Assembly: GCA_028289645.1 (NCBI GenBank)
Contig: JANQOK010000016.1
Span: forward strand, 558,001 to 622,000
Direction: 5' to 3'
Length of the DNA: 64,000 nucleotides
DNA from: Anderseniella sp.
GTDB lineage: Bacteria; Pseudomonadota; Alphaproteobacteria; Rhizobiales; Aestuariivirgaceae
This document shows positions 7,688 to 16,156 of the stretch, piece after piece; positions within the stretch are counted from its first letter, which is position 1; every line of letters starts with the position of its first letter. Both the position numbers and the translations under genes were made by a program. The notes below the pieces were generated by a model. The model was not told the DNA's origin. It worked only from the letters and a program-made list of their open reading frames with translations, and made no database searches.

Positions 7688-9031
7688 ATGAACAGACTAT
7701 CCATTGCTGTCATTGGATCCGGAATATCTGCCTTGTCGGCAGCCTGGCACCTGTCACGGCAGCACCGCGTGACGCTGTTCGAGCGCGACAGCCGGCTGGG
7801 CGGTCATTCGAACACGGTGGACGTGAACACTGGTGACGGGTCGGTGCGGGTCGATACCGGCTTCATCGTGTTCAATCCGGCGAGCTATCCGAACCTGGTG
7901 GCGTTGTTTGACCATCTGGGCGTGGACACGCCTGATACAAACATGACTTTTTCGGCGTCGCTCGACGAAGGTAGGTATGAGTATTCCGGCAGCGGCGCGC
8001 TTGGCCTGTTCGGCCAGATGTCCAACCTTGCCTCGCCGGGCCACTGGCGCATGATTGCCGACATAACACGGTTCTTCAAACAGGCCTCCACGGACCTGTC
8101 GAGCATCGATGTCACCCTGTCCCTCGGCGACTGGCTCAGACAGAACCGGTACAGCGAGGCTTTCGTGCGCAACCACCTGACGCCGATGGCTGCCGCAATC
8201 TGGTCCACCCCGTCGGCACAGGTGCTCGACTTTCCCGCCGCCAGTTTCATGCGCTTCTTCTCCAATCACGGCCTGCTCAAGGTGCGCAACCGGCCCGCCT
8301 GGCGCACGGTTGCCGGCGGCTCCAGGCAGTATGTCCAGAAACTGCTCGCCGAGGGGCAGTTTGACGTGCGCACAAACTGCGGCGTCGCCGGGGTTTCCCG
8401 GCAGCCGGACGGTGTTACCATCCGTGACTGTCATGGGCGAACGCACCGGTTCGACCATGTGGTCATTGGAACTCATGCCGACGAGGCACTTGCCATGCTG
8501 GATGATGCCGATCAGATGGAGGGCGACCTGCTTGGCAGGTTCGGCTATTCGAACAACCTTGCGGTCCTGCACACCGACCCGGCGCACATGCCGCGGCGAC
8601 GGCGGCTGTGGTCAAGCTGGAACTATATCGAGCGCGCCGACGAAGCGGGACAAAAGCAACTGACCGTTTCCTACTGGATGAATTCGCTGCAACCGCTGAA
8701 GACAGACACCGACCTGTTCGTGACGCTGAACCCGTCCGGCACAGTCGATCCGTCCAGGGTCCTGAGACAGTTCAACTACACCCACCCGATGTTCAACTCT
8801 GCCGCGATGGCTGCACAGCAGGATCTGTGGGACCTGCAGGGCCGGCGCCGGACATGGTTCTGCGGCAGCTATTTCGGCTACGGCTTCCATGAAGACGGGC
8901 TGCAATCCGGCCTTGCCGTTGCCGAGGACCTGAGCGGTGTTGAAAGGCCGTGGCAGGTGGATGACCCGTCGGGCAGAATTCACCGCAAACCGCTGATTGT
9001 GCCGGAACCTCACAGCGAGGCGGCCGAATGA
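7688..9031 (+). CDS. FAD-dependent oxidoreductase (flavin amine oxidase-like) of a fatty-acid modification operon
   Basis: 447 aa. The N-terminal Rossmann motif VIGSGISALSAAWHLS (residues 7-22) and the adjoining GGHSNTV mark the FAD/NAD-binding amine-oxidase fold. This family is commonly encoded next to cyclopropane-fatty-acid synthase and DUF1365 genes, as here. In Rhodobacter, relatives in an RpoE-controlled cluster take part in making modified unsaturated (furan) fatty acids, so desaturation of a phospholipid acyl chain is a plausible role; which of those enzymes is orthologous I cannot settle from sequence alone. It overlaps the DUF1365 gene by 4 bp and heads a three-gene operon behind a candidate ECF promoter. 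A membrane-lipid substrate is inferred from the operon. Confidence 0.8.
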   Translation: MNRLSIAVIGSGISALSAAWHLSRQHRVTLFERDSRLGGHSNTVDVNTGDGSVRVDTGFIVFNPASYPNLVALFDHLGVDTPDTNMTFSASLDEGRYEYSGSGALGLFGQMSNLASPGHWRMIADITRFFKQASTDLSSIDVTLSLGDWLRQNRYSEAFVRNHLTPMAAAIWSTPSAQVLDFPAASFMRFFSNHGLLKVRNRPAWRTVAGGSRQYVQKLLAEGQFDVRTNCGVAGVSRQPDGVTIRDCHGRTHRFDHVVIGTHADEALAMLDDADQMEGDLLGRFGYSNNLAVLHTDPAHMPRRRRLWSSWNYIERADEAGQKQLTVSYWMNSLQPLKTDTDLFVTLNPSGTVDPSRVLRQFNYTHPMFNSAAMAAQQDLWDLQGRRRTWFCGSYFGYGFHEDGLQSGLAVAEDLSGVERPWQVDDPSGRIHRKPLIVPEPHSEAAE

Positions 9032-9819
9032 AGCATACCCTGCCAGAAGCCGCGATTTATCACGGAGACGTTGTGCATAAGCGGTTCGCACCGCTCAGGC
9101 ACCGGCTTTCTTATCGTGTTTTCAGCATGTTACTGCCCCTGCACAGCATCGGCGATGTCTGCGACAGGACCAGGTTCCTGTCCCACAACCGGTTCAACCT
9201 GGTGTCTTTCCATGACAGCGACCACGGCACGCGCGACGGGTCCAGCGTTGCCGATTTCGTGACCCAGACCATGCGCGCCGGAGGAGTCGATACGGACGCC
9301 TGCGACCTGTTCGTGCTGTGCTATCCGCGTGTGCTCGGCTACTGCTTCAACCCGCTGACGACCTATTATGCAATTTCTGATGATGGCGGCATCGCCGCCA
9401 TGCTGTACGAGGTCTCGAACACGTTCGGTGAACACACCCACTATCTTGTCACCGGCGGCACGACCCGCAACGGCACCCTGGAACAGGGCTGCACAAAGGC
9501 GTTTCACGTTTCACCGTTCAACGAGGCGGACGGCGAGTACGGGTTTCGCGTCACCGCGCCGGGCGAGGCGATTTGCGTCGGGGTATCGCTGCGGCGCGAC
9601 AACAAGGCCATTCTCAATGCATACTTCAGCGGCAGCAGAACCGCGCTCAGCGCGCGCAGCCTGCTGTCGTCAGTGGCCCGTCAGCCGCTGATGACCTGGA
9701 AAATTATTGCCGGCATTCACTTCGAGGCACTGCGCCTGTGGATAAAGGGGTTGAAAATCCACCGCAAACCGGCGTTCAGCGGCTTGACGGTGCACAGGAC
9801 GGAAAGACTTGAACGATGA
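9028..9819 (+). CDS. DUF1365 family protein
   Basis: 263 aa, typical of DUF1365. Family features visible are the start region IYHGDVVHKRFAPLRHRLSYRVF (residues about 9-31), FVLCYPRVLGYCFNPLTTYYA in the middle, EVSNTFGEHTHYL, and the C-terminal KIIAGIHFEALRLWIKG. The molecular role of the family is not established. It is almost always found between an FAD amine-oxidase-like gene and a cyclopropane synthase-like gene, as here, with ATGA overlaps on both sides. That points to a partner function in modifying membrane acyl chains. Confidence 0.88.
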   Translation: MKHTLPEAAIYHGDVVHKRFAPLRHRLSYRVFSMLLPLHSIGDVCDRTRFLSHNRFNLVSFHDSDHGTRDGSSVADFVTQTMRAGGVDTDACDLFVLCYPRVLGYCFNPLTTYYAISDDGGIAAMLYEVSNTFGEHTHYLVTGGTTRNGTLEQGCTKAFHVSPFNEADGEYGFRVTAPGEAICVGVSLRRDNKAILNAYFSGSRTALSARSLLSSVARQPLMTWKIIAGIHFEALRLWIKGLKIHRKPAFSGLTVHRTERLER

Positions 9820-11054
9820 GTGACGAACTACTTCATGCCGGCTCGCGACCCACCAGGTCCCGGCGCGGCCTGACCGGCCGTGTGCTGGAATTTCTGGGCC
9901 GGCGCATGGTCAGAGACCGCCTCAAGGGGCAAATCGCCGTGACCCTGCCAGACGGCCACCAGCTGTTCCTCGGGCAAAAGACGCCGGACGGCCACAATGC
10001 CGACCTGACGATAAACTCCTACAAGGTGCTGGCAAAGTCCATCCGGCGCGGATCGGTCGGCTTTGGCGAGGCCTATGTGGCCGGTGATATCGAAAGCAGC
10101 GACCTGGTCTCGCTGTTCCGGTTCTTCCTGCTCAACCGCGGCGCGTTTCTGTCTGCTGGCGGCAAGCTGTTCAAGGTCAGGCATGGCGACAAGCTGGCCC
10201 ACCGGAAACGCCGAAACACACTGGCCGGCAGCCGCCGGAACATCGCCGCCCACTACGACATGGGGAACGACTTTTACGCCCGCTGGCTCGACCCGGGCAT
10301 GACCTATTCAAGCGCCCTGTTTGGAGGCAAGGACCTCAGCCTGGAGGCGGCGCAGGACGCCAAATACGCCCGCGCCCTGGACCTGGCCGCCGTCGGCGAA
10401 GGCGACACCATGCTGGAGATCGGCTGCGGCTGGGGCGGCATGGCAGAACATGCGGCCCGGACCGGCACGACGGTAGATGGCATCACACTGTCGCGCCGGC
10501 AGCTTGAGTTCGCACAAGCCCGCATGCAACGGCAGGGCCTTGACGGCATGGTGTCCCTGGCTCTGCAGGATTACCGCCAGGCGCAGGGCTGCTATGACGC
10601 AATCGTTTCCATTGAGATGATCGAGGCCGTGGGTGAGGAAAACTGGCCGGCCTATTTCTCCACGCTATCGCGGCTGCTGAAGCCCGGCAGGCAGGCCGTC
10701 ATACAGGCGATCACCATCGCGCCGGAACACTTTGACCGCTACCGGGCCAAGGTCGATTTCATTCAGCGCTATGTTTTCCCCGGCGGGATGCTGCTCACCG
10801 ACAACGCGATTGCCCGACATACGGACGATCACGGCATGACGCTGGTACACAGCGAAAAATTCGGGACTGACTATGCCAAGACCCTGCGCGCCTGGCGGCA
10901 GAGCTTCAACGCGGCGTGGCACGACATCGCGCCGCTGGGCTACGACGAGAAATTCAGGCGCATGTGGCTGTACTACCTGACCTACTGCGAGGCAGGCTTC
11001 GACGACGGCGCCATCGATGTCGGCTTCTATGTCCTGCGCAAATCAGCGCAATGA
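9816..11054 (+). CDS. Cyclopropane-fatty-acyl-phospholipid synthase family methyltransferase
   Basis: 412 aa. The SAM-binding motif LEIGCGWGG is at about residues 204-212. Upstream are HYDMGNDFYARWLDPGMTYS and the lipid-binding N-terminal domain with GFGEAYVAGD. Family members transfer a methylene or methyl group from S-adenosylmethionine to the double bond of membrane unsaturated fatty acids. In the FAD oxidase/DUF1365 context the product may be a methylated chain rather than a cyclopropane; that is inference. It is the last gene of the operon, and its stop codon TGA forms part of the -35 element of the candidate promoter for the next gene. Confidence 0.9.
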   Translation: MSDELLHAGSRPTRSRRGLTGRVLEFLGRRMVRDRLKGQIAVTLPDGHQLFLGQKTPDGHNADLTINSYKVLAKSIRRGSVGFGEAYVAGDIESSDLVSLFRFFLLNRGAFLSAGGKLFKVRHGDKLAHRKRRNTLAGSRRNIAAHYDMGNDFYARWLDPGMTYSSALFGGKDLSLEAAQDAKYARALDLAAVGEGDTMLEIGCGWGGMAEHAARTGTTVDGITLSRRQLEFAQARMQRQGLDGMVSLALQDYRQAQGCYDAIVSIEMIEAVGEENWPAYFSTLSRLLKPGRQAVIQAITIAPEHFDRYRAKVDFIQRYVFPGGMLLTDNAIARHTDDHGMTLVHSEKFGTDYAKTLRAWRQSFNAAWHDIAPLGYDEKFRRMWLYYLTYCEAGFDDGAIDVGFYVLRKSAQ

Positions 11055-11080
11055 TCCGTGCCGCACGGAGTTTCGTTAGA
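11052..11080 (+). promoter_or_regulatory. Candidate RpoE (ECF11-type) promoter of the DUF3833 gene
   Basis: TGATCC (11052-11057), a 16-bp spacer and CGTTAGA (11074-11080). The -35 element begins at the stop codon of the cyclopropane synthase gene. The ATG at 11131 is 50 bp downstream. Confidence 0.5.
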
Positions 11081-11130
11081 GATATCAATGCACTAATTCA
11101 ACCACACACTTCAACGCCAGGACACACGAA

Positions 11131-11601
11131 ATGCTTCAACGCAATCCGGACAGTTTCAGCATGGCAGACTTCAACATGGCCGATTACTTCGAGGGACGCA
11201 CGCGCGCCTGGGGTATGTTCGAGACCATCACCGGCAAGGTCAAAAAATCGTTTGTCGCCGACATTGAGGGCCGCTGGGACGGCGACGATTTCGTGTTGGA
11301 GGAAGACTTCACCTTCTCCGATGGCGAAAAAGACACCCGCACATGGCGGTTGAACTTCACGGACGACGGCAGGTTTCAGGCAAGTTGCGCCGATACGCCG
11401 TCACCGGGCAAGGGCGTTATGGCCGCGAGGCGCGGTGACCTGGCCTACTCAATGACCCTGAATATCGGCGGCAAGAAAATGATGCTTTCGTTCTCGGACC
11501 TGTTCTACCAGATCGACGAGCATACGGTCCTGAATCGCGCCAAGGTCAAGAAATTCGGTATTCCTGTCGGACAGGTACTGATCTCTTTCCGCAAGATATA
11601 G
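11131..11601 (+). CDS. DUF3833 family protein
   Basis: 156 aa. It matches DUF3833 in DYFEGRTRAWGMFE near the N-terminus, GRWDGDDFVLEEDFTFSDG in the middle and KVKKFGIPVGQVLISF at the C-terminus. The family is uncharacterised; many members are lipoproteins, but this one has no signal peptide or lipobox. It commonly accompanies DUF1365 and cyclopropane synthase genes. Here it is separated from them by 76 bp that contain its own ECF-type promoter candidate. An internal ATG at 11161 gives a slightly shorter protein and cannot be ruled out. Confidence 0.82.
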   Translation: MLQRNPDSFSMADFNMADYFEGRTRAWGMFETITGKVKKSFVADIEGRWDGDDFVLEEDFTFSDGEKDTRTWRLNFTDDGRFQASCADTPSPGKGVMAARRGDLAYSMTLNIGGKKMMLSFSDLFYQIDEHTVLNRAKVKKFGIPVGQVLISFRKI

Positions 11602-11632
11602 GACCTGACCGACCATCCACTCCAAAAACAGA

Positions 11633-11655
11633 GGCCCCGCCCGGGGGGCGAGGCC
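11633..11655. terminator. GC-rich hairpin between convergent genes
   Basis: GGCC-CCGCCC and GGGCGA-GGCC pair into a 10-bp stem with one C-A mismatch and a 3-nt loop, between the convergent DUF3833 and coiled-coil genes. There is no T-run on either side, so function as an intrinsic terminator is doubtful. Confidence 0.25.
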
Positions 11656-11728
11656 AGCATCAGGCAAATGCCACTACAGAGGGGGCAGGCGGCAAATCCC
11701 AACGCATTCCAGTGCATCCGAAGCGGCT

Positions 11729-12523
11729 TTACTCCGCCGCTTCGTTCTGTGACTGGTCACACATCTGGGCGATCTGATCACCCAGCATGGAGATGGCATG
11801 GCCGACATCGCGGATCTTGCTGTCCTGCTGCTTGTTGGCCAGCGAGAGCGACGCGGTGAAATCCATGTCCATTCTCATGTTGGCGGCCTTGCAGTTGCCG
11901 ATCTGCGTATCGAGGTCGGACAGCTTTTCAGCCAGTGCCTGTTCCCGTTCGGCGAGTTCACGTTCCACATTGGCGACTTTCTGGAACAGTGCCTCCTCAC
12001 GCGCTGCCAGTTCCGCTTCAACCTGTGAAATCTTCTTGTTGAGCGCCTGTTCGCGTTCGGTGACGTCCGACTGCACATAGGTTATCTGCTGCTGCAGCAT
12101 TTCCTCGCGCTTGTTCAGATCATCTTCGCGTTCTTCGAGGATCAGCAACAACTCCTTCAGACGGGTTTCCGTCACTGTCAGACTGGGGCCGACGAGGATG
12201 TCGCGCAGTGTTTCGAGCTGGTCCGGAGTCGGTTCCTGTTCCGTTTCGGTTACGGAGTTGTGGCCGACCGGTGCGGGTTCAGCTTCCATGACTTCGTTTT
12301 CCTGCGCACTGGGAGCGGCATTCTTCTTCCGGTTCAGTTTTTTCATCTGTTGATCCTCCGTCCGGTCTGATTCTGCTTCAAACTGGGACACATGCCCCTT
12401 TTTCCAGATGTGTTGCTCATACTCGTTTTCCGCCAGATAATAGTCGTAACCGGCTAAATTTGGCTCCATTACAGGCTTTTTCGACCCTTTGAGCCTGCTA
12501 TGCTGGGTTGTCCGCATTTGCAT
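11729..12523 (-). CDS. Coiled-coil protein of unknown function
   Basis: 264 aa, rich in Glu, Gln and Lys. Residues about 115-215 form a long coiled coil with an internal repeat built on EREQAL (ERE-ALNKK, EREQALAEK and variants), each about 18 residues. The stretch VGHNSV near residue 87 recurs in unrelated alphaproteobacterial proteins. There is no signal peptide or membrane segment, so it is probably cytoplasmic. A shorter start at Met19 (ATG at 12469) is possible; neither start has a clear ribosome binding site. I recognise no family. It lies alone between convergent DUF3833 and the divergent exporter. Confidence 0.65.
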   Translation of the reverse strand: MQMRTTQHSRLKGSKKPVMEPNLAGYDYYLAENEYEQHIWKKGHVSQFEAESDRTEDQQMKKLNRKKNAAPSAQENEVMEAEPAPVGHNSVTETEQEPTPDQLETLRDILVGPSLTVTETRLKELLLILEEREDDLNKREEMLQQQITYVQSDVTEREQALNKKISQVEAELAAREEALFQKVANVERELAEREQALAEKLSDLDTQIGNCKAANMRMDMDFTASLSLANKQQDSKIRDVGHAISMLGDQIAQMCDQSQNEAAE

Positions 12524-12699
12524 TTGTCTTTCATATCAATCAGTACTGCCCGAAATTGACGCAAATGCCGTGCCAAACATACCGTTGCGTTATTTTTCGC
12601 TGTTTTCCGCCGATGACGCCGTCACTCAGCGTTGTCATAGCATTGACCAGACGTCCCATTTTGATTCACCGCTGAGGCGTAATTCCTTTTTTGAACAAT

Positions 12700-13914
12700 A
12701 TGTTAACCACTGCAAAAACAACGCCAGCAACCGCTACGCTGATCCTGGTTACCGGGCTTTCAACGCTGTCGTTGAACATGTTCATTCCGTCCCTGGCGAA
12801 AATCGCCGGGAGCTTCGGCGCCGATTACAGCCTCACAGCCGTGTCGATTTCCGGCTACCTGGGCATGACTGCAGTCCTGCAGATCATCATCGGCCCGCTG
12901 TCGGACCGGTTCGGCCGACGGCCGGTGATGCTCGCCGGCCTGATGATTTTCATACTGGCGTCTGCAGGGTGCCTGCTGGCCACGGACATCTGGGCATTCC
13001 TGGCATTCAGGATGGTGCAGGCCAGCGTCATCTGCGGCGCGGCACTGTCCCCGGCCATCGTCCGGGATATGCTTCCGACCCGCCAGGCGGCCAGCCTCCT
13101 AGGCTATATCAGCATGGCGATGGCGGTTGCCCCGATGCTGGGACCAATGTTCGGCGGCCTGCTTGACGAGCTGTTCGGCTGGCGGGCCAGCTTCGTGGCG
13201 TTCGTCGTCGTCGGCATGCTGGTGTTCGGCCTGTGCTGGATCGACCTGGGCGAGACCAATCAGCACCGCTCGGACACATTTGCCGATCAGTTTGCGAGCT
13301 ATCCGGAACTGCTGAGTTCAAGACGCTTCTGGGGGTATTCCCTGTGCATGGCATTCTCGACAGGCGCGTTCTATGCATTTCTGGCCGGCGTCCCTTTGGT
13401 TGCCAAGACCCTGTTTGCCATGTCGACAGGCACACTTGGTGTCTACATCGGCAGCATTACCGGCGGGTATTTTGTGGGCAGTTTTCTGTCCGGGCGCTAT
13501 GCCAAGCGCTATCACCTGACCAGCCTGCTGATCGCCGGCAGGATCATCGCCTGTGCCGGCCTGACCGCTGGCCTGATGACATTCCTGGCCGGGCATGTGC
13601 ACGAGCTGTACCTGTTTGGCGCAACCATCTTTGTTGGCCTGGGCAACGGCCTGACCATGCCGAGCAGCAGCGTCGGGGCCATGTCCGTGAGGCCGCGCCT
13701 GGCCGGCAGTGCGGCAGGTCTGTCCGGTGCGTTGACCGTCGCCGGCGGCGCCATCATCACATTTCTGACCGGCGCCATGCTGAGCGAGCAGAACGGCGTC
13801 TATGTGCTGTTTGGCATGATGCTGTTGTGTTCAGCCCTTGGCCTGATGGCCGCGCTGGCCGTCCGTCGGCTTGACCGGCTCGAAACAACGTACAGGAATC
13901 CCGAGGGTCAGTAG
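12700..13914 (+). CDS. MFS drug-resistance transporter, Bcr/CflA type
   Basis: 404 aa from the ATG at 12700; a TTG three codons upstream is possible. It has twelve hydrophobic segments and the MFS motif A variant GPLSDRFGRRPVM after helix 2. The start SLNMFIPSLAKIAGSF resembles the Bcr/CflA start, where a conserved acidic residue sits in helix 1. It is expected in the inner membrane as a proton-driven exporter; the substrate is unknown. It is a single gene, convergent with the VOC gene. Confidence 0.85.
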   Translation: MLTTAKTTPATATLILVTGLSTLSLNMFIPSLAKIAGSFGADYSLTAVSISGYLGMTAVLQIIIGPLSDRFGRRPVMLAGLMIFILASAGCLLATDIWAFLAFRMVQASVICGAALSPAIVRDMLPTRQAASLLGYISMAMAVAPMLGPMFGGLLDELFGWRASFVAFVVVGMLVFGLCWIDLGETNQHRSDTFADQFASYPELLSSRRFWGYSLCMAFSTGAFYAFLAGVPLVAKTLFAMSTGTLGVYIGSITGGYFVGSFLSGRYAKRYHLTSLLIAGRIIACAGLTAGLMTFLAGHVHELYLFGATIFVGLGNGLTMPSSSVGAMSVRPRLAGSAAGLSGALTVAGGAIITFLTGAMLSEQNGVYVLFGMMLLCSALGLMAALAVRRLDRLETTYRNPEGQ

Positions 13915-13925
13915 CCGCCGCAGCA

Positions 13926-14681
13926 TCAAAGTGTACTGCCGGCAATCAACAGACCGGCATATCCTGCAGCGTCGCCAGATGCCGGCCGCACCGATGCTCC
14001 CGGCTGCGTGAGGTGCTGCAGCTCCAGCGTCGTATAGGGCCGCTGCCACAGCCAGGGCCGGTTCTCCACCGCCTCGAGGTCATGGTGGGGCGGGCTTTCC
14101 TCGGTAAAAGCCAGAAAGTACAGAGTGAAATCGCGGCCATCGACAACCTGCCTTGACAGCAACCGCATGCCCATTGAGCCCTGATGGTATGCAAGGGCAG
14201 CATCCAGGTCCGACACCCGCAAGGTGATCTGCCCGACCTGTGCACCGCCGCCCAGGGGCAGCGCCGGATCACCGGGAGAAGTGCGCGGCTGGCCGGCAAA
14301 TGTGTGCTGCAGCAGTTCGATCTGATGGCCGTCCGGGTCCGTGAGGTGGCACATGTAGCCGATATCGAGAAACTGGCGCGGCTGCGATACCGGAACGCCT
14401 GCCCGGCTGAGTTGCTCGAACGCCATATCCACATCCGGCAATGTGATGCCGATCTTCCAGTATTCATCCAGAGGGTCGTGCACGTAAGGTTGTGCCGCCG
14501 GCAGCGGCCGCAGTTCCAGACAAGCCCCCGGCTCGCCATACCCTGCCCGCCAGATGTCTCCGGAGCACTCCACGGCCATGCCGAGATGCCGGCTATAGAA
14601 CCCGGCAAGGCGTTCCGGCGCTGCCACATTCAAAGCGATCCCATCCAGGCTGCCGTTGTTGTGCTGGCTGTCTGCAGTCAT
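13926..14681 (-). CDS. VOC family protein with two glyoxalase/dioxygenase modules
   Basis: 251 aa with two VOC modules, residues about 10-128 and 150-245. Module 1 has LNVAAPERLAGFYSRHLGM and HLTDPDGHQIELLQ; module 2 has ITLRVSDLDAALAYHQGSMGM. Together they look like ring-cleaving dioxygenases or glyoxalase relatives, but the metal-binding residues cannot be assigned with confidence. GGAGGT lies 7 bases before the ATG, a strong ribosome binding site that fixes the start. It is 69 bp downstream of the EamA exporter gene on the same strand and may share its transcript. Confidence 0.75.
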   Translation of the reverse strand: MTADSQHNNGSLDGIALNVAAPERLAGFYSRHLGMAVECSGDIWRAGYGEPGACLELRPLPAAQPYVHDPLDEYWKIGITLPDVDMAFEQLSRAGVPVSQPRQFLDIGYMCHLTDPDGHQIELLQHTFAGQPRTSPGDPALPLGGGAQVGQITLRVSDLDAALAYHQGSMGMRLLSRQVVDGRDFTLYFLAFTEESPPHHDLEAVENRPWLWQRPYTTLELQHLTQPGASVRPASGDAAGYAGLLIAGSTL

Positions 14682-14750
14682 AAGAGCACCTCCAGGTGCA
14701 CAAGATCGTCTTCATGGCTGGTGTTCGATATCGGTATCTGCAAGCAGCGA

Positions 14751-15641
14751 CTATGACACTTTCAGCGGCCGCCAGCCAGCCGCCAGGAGAATGCCGGCCG
14801 TAGCCAGAAACAGCCCGAGCCAGGCCAGCAGGCTGGGCCATTCGCCGAGCACCGGTATCGCGACCAGGGCCACCATGCCGGGCACCATGGCCATCATCGC
14901 GGCGGTTGCCGACGGGCCGATGGTGCGAACTGCAGTGGTGAACAGCAGCACAGCCACGACGCTTGGGCCAAGCCCCTGATAGGCGCCCTGCAGGACAATC
15001 TCCGACCAAGGCGCCACATCCACCGCCTTGGGCAGGAAAGCCAGATACAACGGCCCGAACCAGGCAAGATTGATCGTTGGTATGCACACCATGGCCTGCA
15101 TGGGGGTGAGCTGCCAGGCTTTCGTGCCGATCATGTTGATGGCGATGAACAGCGTTGAGCCGATGAACATCAGATGGCCAATCCACGCATTTGGCGCCAC
15201 GCCGGCGGTGTCCCGGTCCCAGCCGATCAGGCCGCAGCCAACCAGTATGACAGCCATGCCGGCTATTTTCCATGCATCCGGCCGGTCTTTCAGCCATATC
15301 CAGCCGAGAAGTGCGGCAAAGACCGGCAGTGTGCCGTTCATCATGATGCCGGCGTGCGAGGCCGGAGCAAACTGGAAACCGCCGAAGGCCAGCAGCAGAT
15401 ACGGGACGCCCTGGCCGCACGCGATGAGAAAAATCTGCCACCAGCGCAGTTGCCGCGGCCAATAGCGCCAGGCAAAAGGTGCCACCGCAATGGTGGCAAC
15501 AACAAAGCGCAGTGTGACCATGTCGTAGATGGTCAGCGTCTGGACGACGCCAAGCCTCGACACCACCACCCATCCCGACCAGATGAACACGACGCCGAAG
15601 GCGGCAAACCAGCCTATCAGGGGGCGGGACAGGTCGGACAT
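14751..15641 (-). CDS. EamA (DMT) family transporter
   Basis: 296 aa with ten predicted membrane helices in two EamA repeats. It begins with GWFAAFGVVFIWSGWVVVSR. The second repeat begins near ALNMIGTKAWQLTP-type sequence at about residues 150-165. DMT transporters export or exchange small metabolites at the inner membrane; the substrate is unknown. AGGAAAAC lies upstream of the ATG. The VOC gene follows 69 bp downstream. Confidence 0.85.
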   Translation of the reverse strand: MSDLSRPLIGWFAAFGVVFIWSGWVVVSRLGVVQTLTIYDMVTLRFVVATIAVAPFAWRYWPRQLRWWQIFLIACGQGVPYLLLAFGGFQFAPASHAGIMMNGTLPVFAALLGWIWLKDRPDAWKIAGMAVILVGCGLIGWDRDTAGVAPNAWIGHLMFIGSTLFIAINMIGTKAWQLTPMQAMVCIPTINLAWFGPLYLAFLPKAVDVAPWSEIVLQGAYQGLGPSVVAVLLFTTAVRTIGPSATAAMMAMVPGMVALVAIPVLGEWPSLLAWLGLFLATAGILLAAGWRPLKVS

Positions 15642-15743
15642 GGCACTGCGTTTTCCTGGCGGGTCATTAAAGACAGAGACACTGCGCAGTGCCTACAACG
15701 TGCCTTAACACACTCGCAGCGATACGATTTATGACTTTTTCAC

Positions 15744-16085
15744 CTAGCAACCATGCGCCAGGGCGCAGGCATCGGCATCATCGCTGCAGTCTGCCAGTAA
15801 GGCAGGATCACCGCCGGTGAGTGCGTCACATTCAGCCTTGTAGGACAGACAGTCAGACACGGTTGGTGTGGCGGGACATTTCGGCAGCTGTTTTGTCCCG
15901 ATACAGTGTGAAAAATCCGCGTAGCAGACCGATCGCCATTGCGCATCGCCAAACGACTGGCGGGAACAGTTGGCGTACTCCCACCAGCATGCCGGCGCAT
16001 CTTCTTCATCCTGCGCGTGGGCGGGAGCGCTGCCGATCAAGCAGCAGCAAACCAGGAAAGTCGCCCAAGTGTTGAGTCTCCCCAT
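15744..16085 (-). CDS. Small cysteine-rich secreted protein
   Basis: 113 aa from the ATG at 16085, which has AGGAGGG 5 bases upstream; a longer reading frame lacks such a site. Residues 1 to about 25 are a signal peptide ending in AHAQ. The mature protein of about 88 residues has ten cysteines spread evenly, suggesting five disulfides and a compact periplasmic or secreted fold. I recognise no family. It is a single gene just downstream of the ECF sigma operon on the same strand, separated by 71 bp, so readthrough from that operon is possible. Confidence 0.65.
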   Translation of the reverse strand: MGRLNTWATFLVCCCLIGSAPAHAQDEEDAPACWWEYANCSRQSFGDAQWRSVCYADFSHCIGTKQLPKCPATPTVSDCLSYKAECDALTGGDPALLADCSDDADACALAHGC

Positions 16086-16156
16086 ATGCCCTCCTGTCCG
16101 TGCCGGCAGGTTAACCCGATCAACGCCCATATTGAAACAGGACGTTAGCCGACTGG

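Noticed and set aside
12489-13166. 225-codon plus-strand frame ahead of the MFS gene
   Set aside because: It is out of frame with the transporter and has no coding character.
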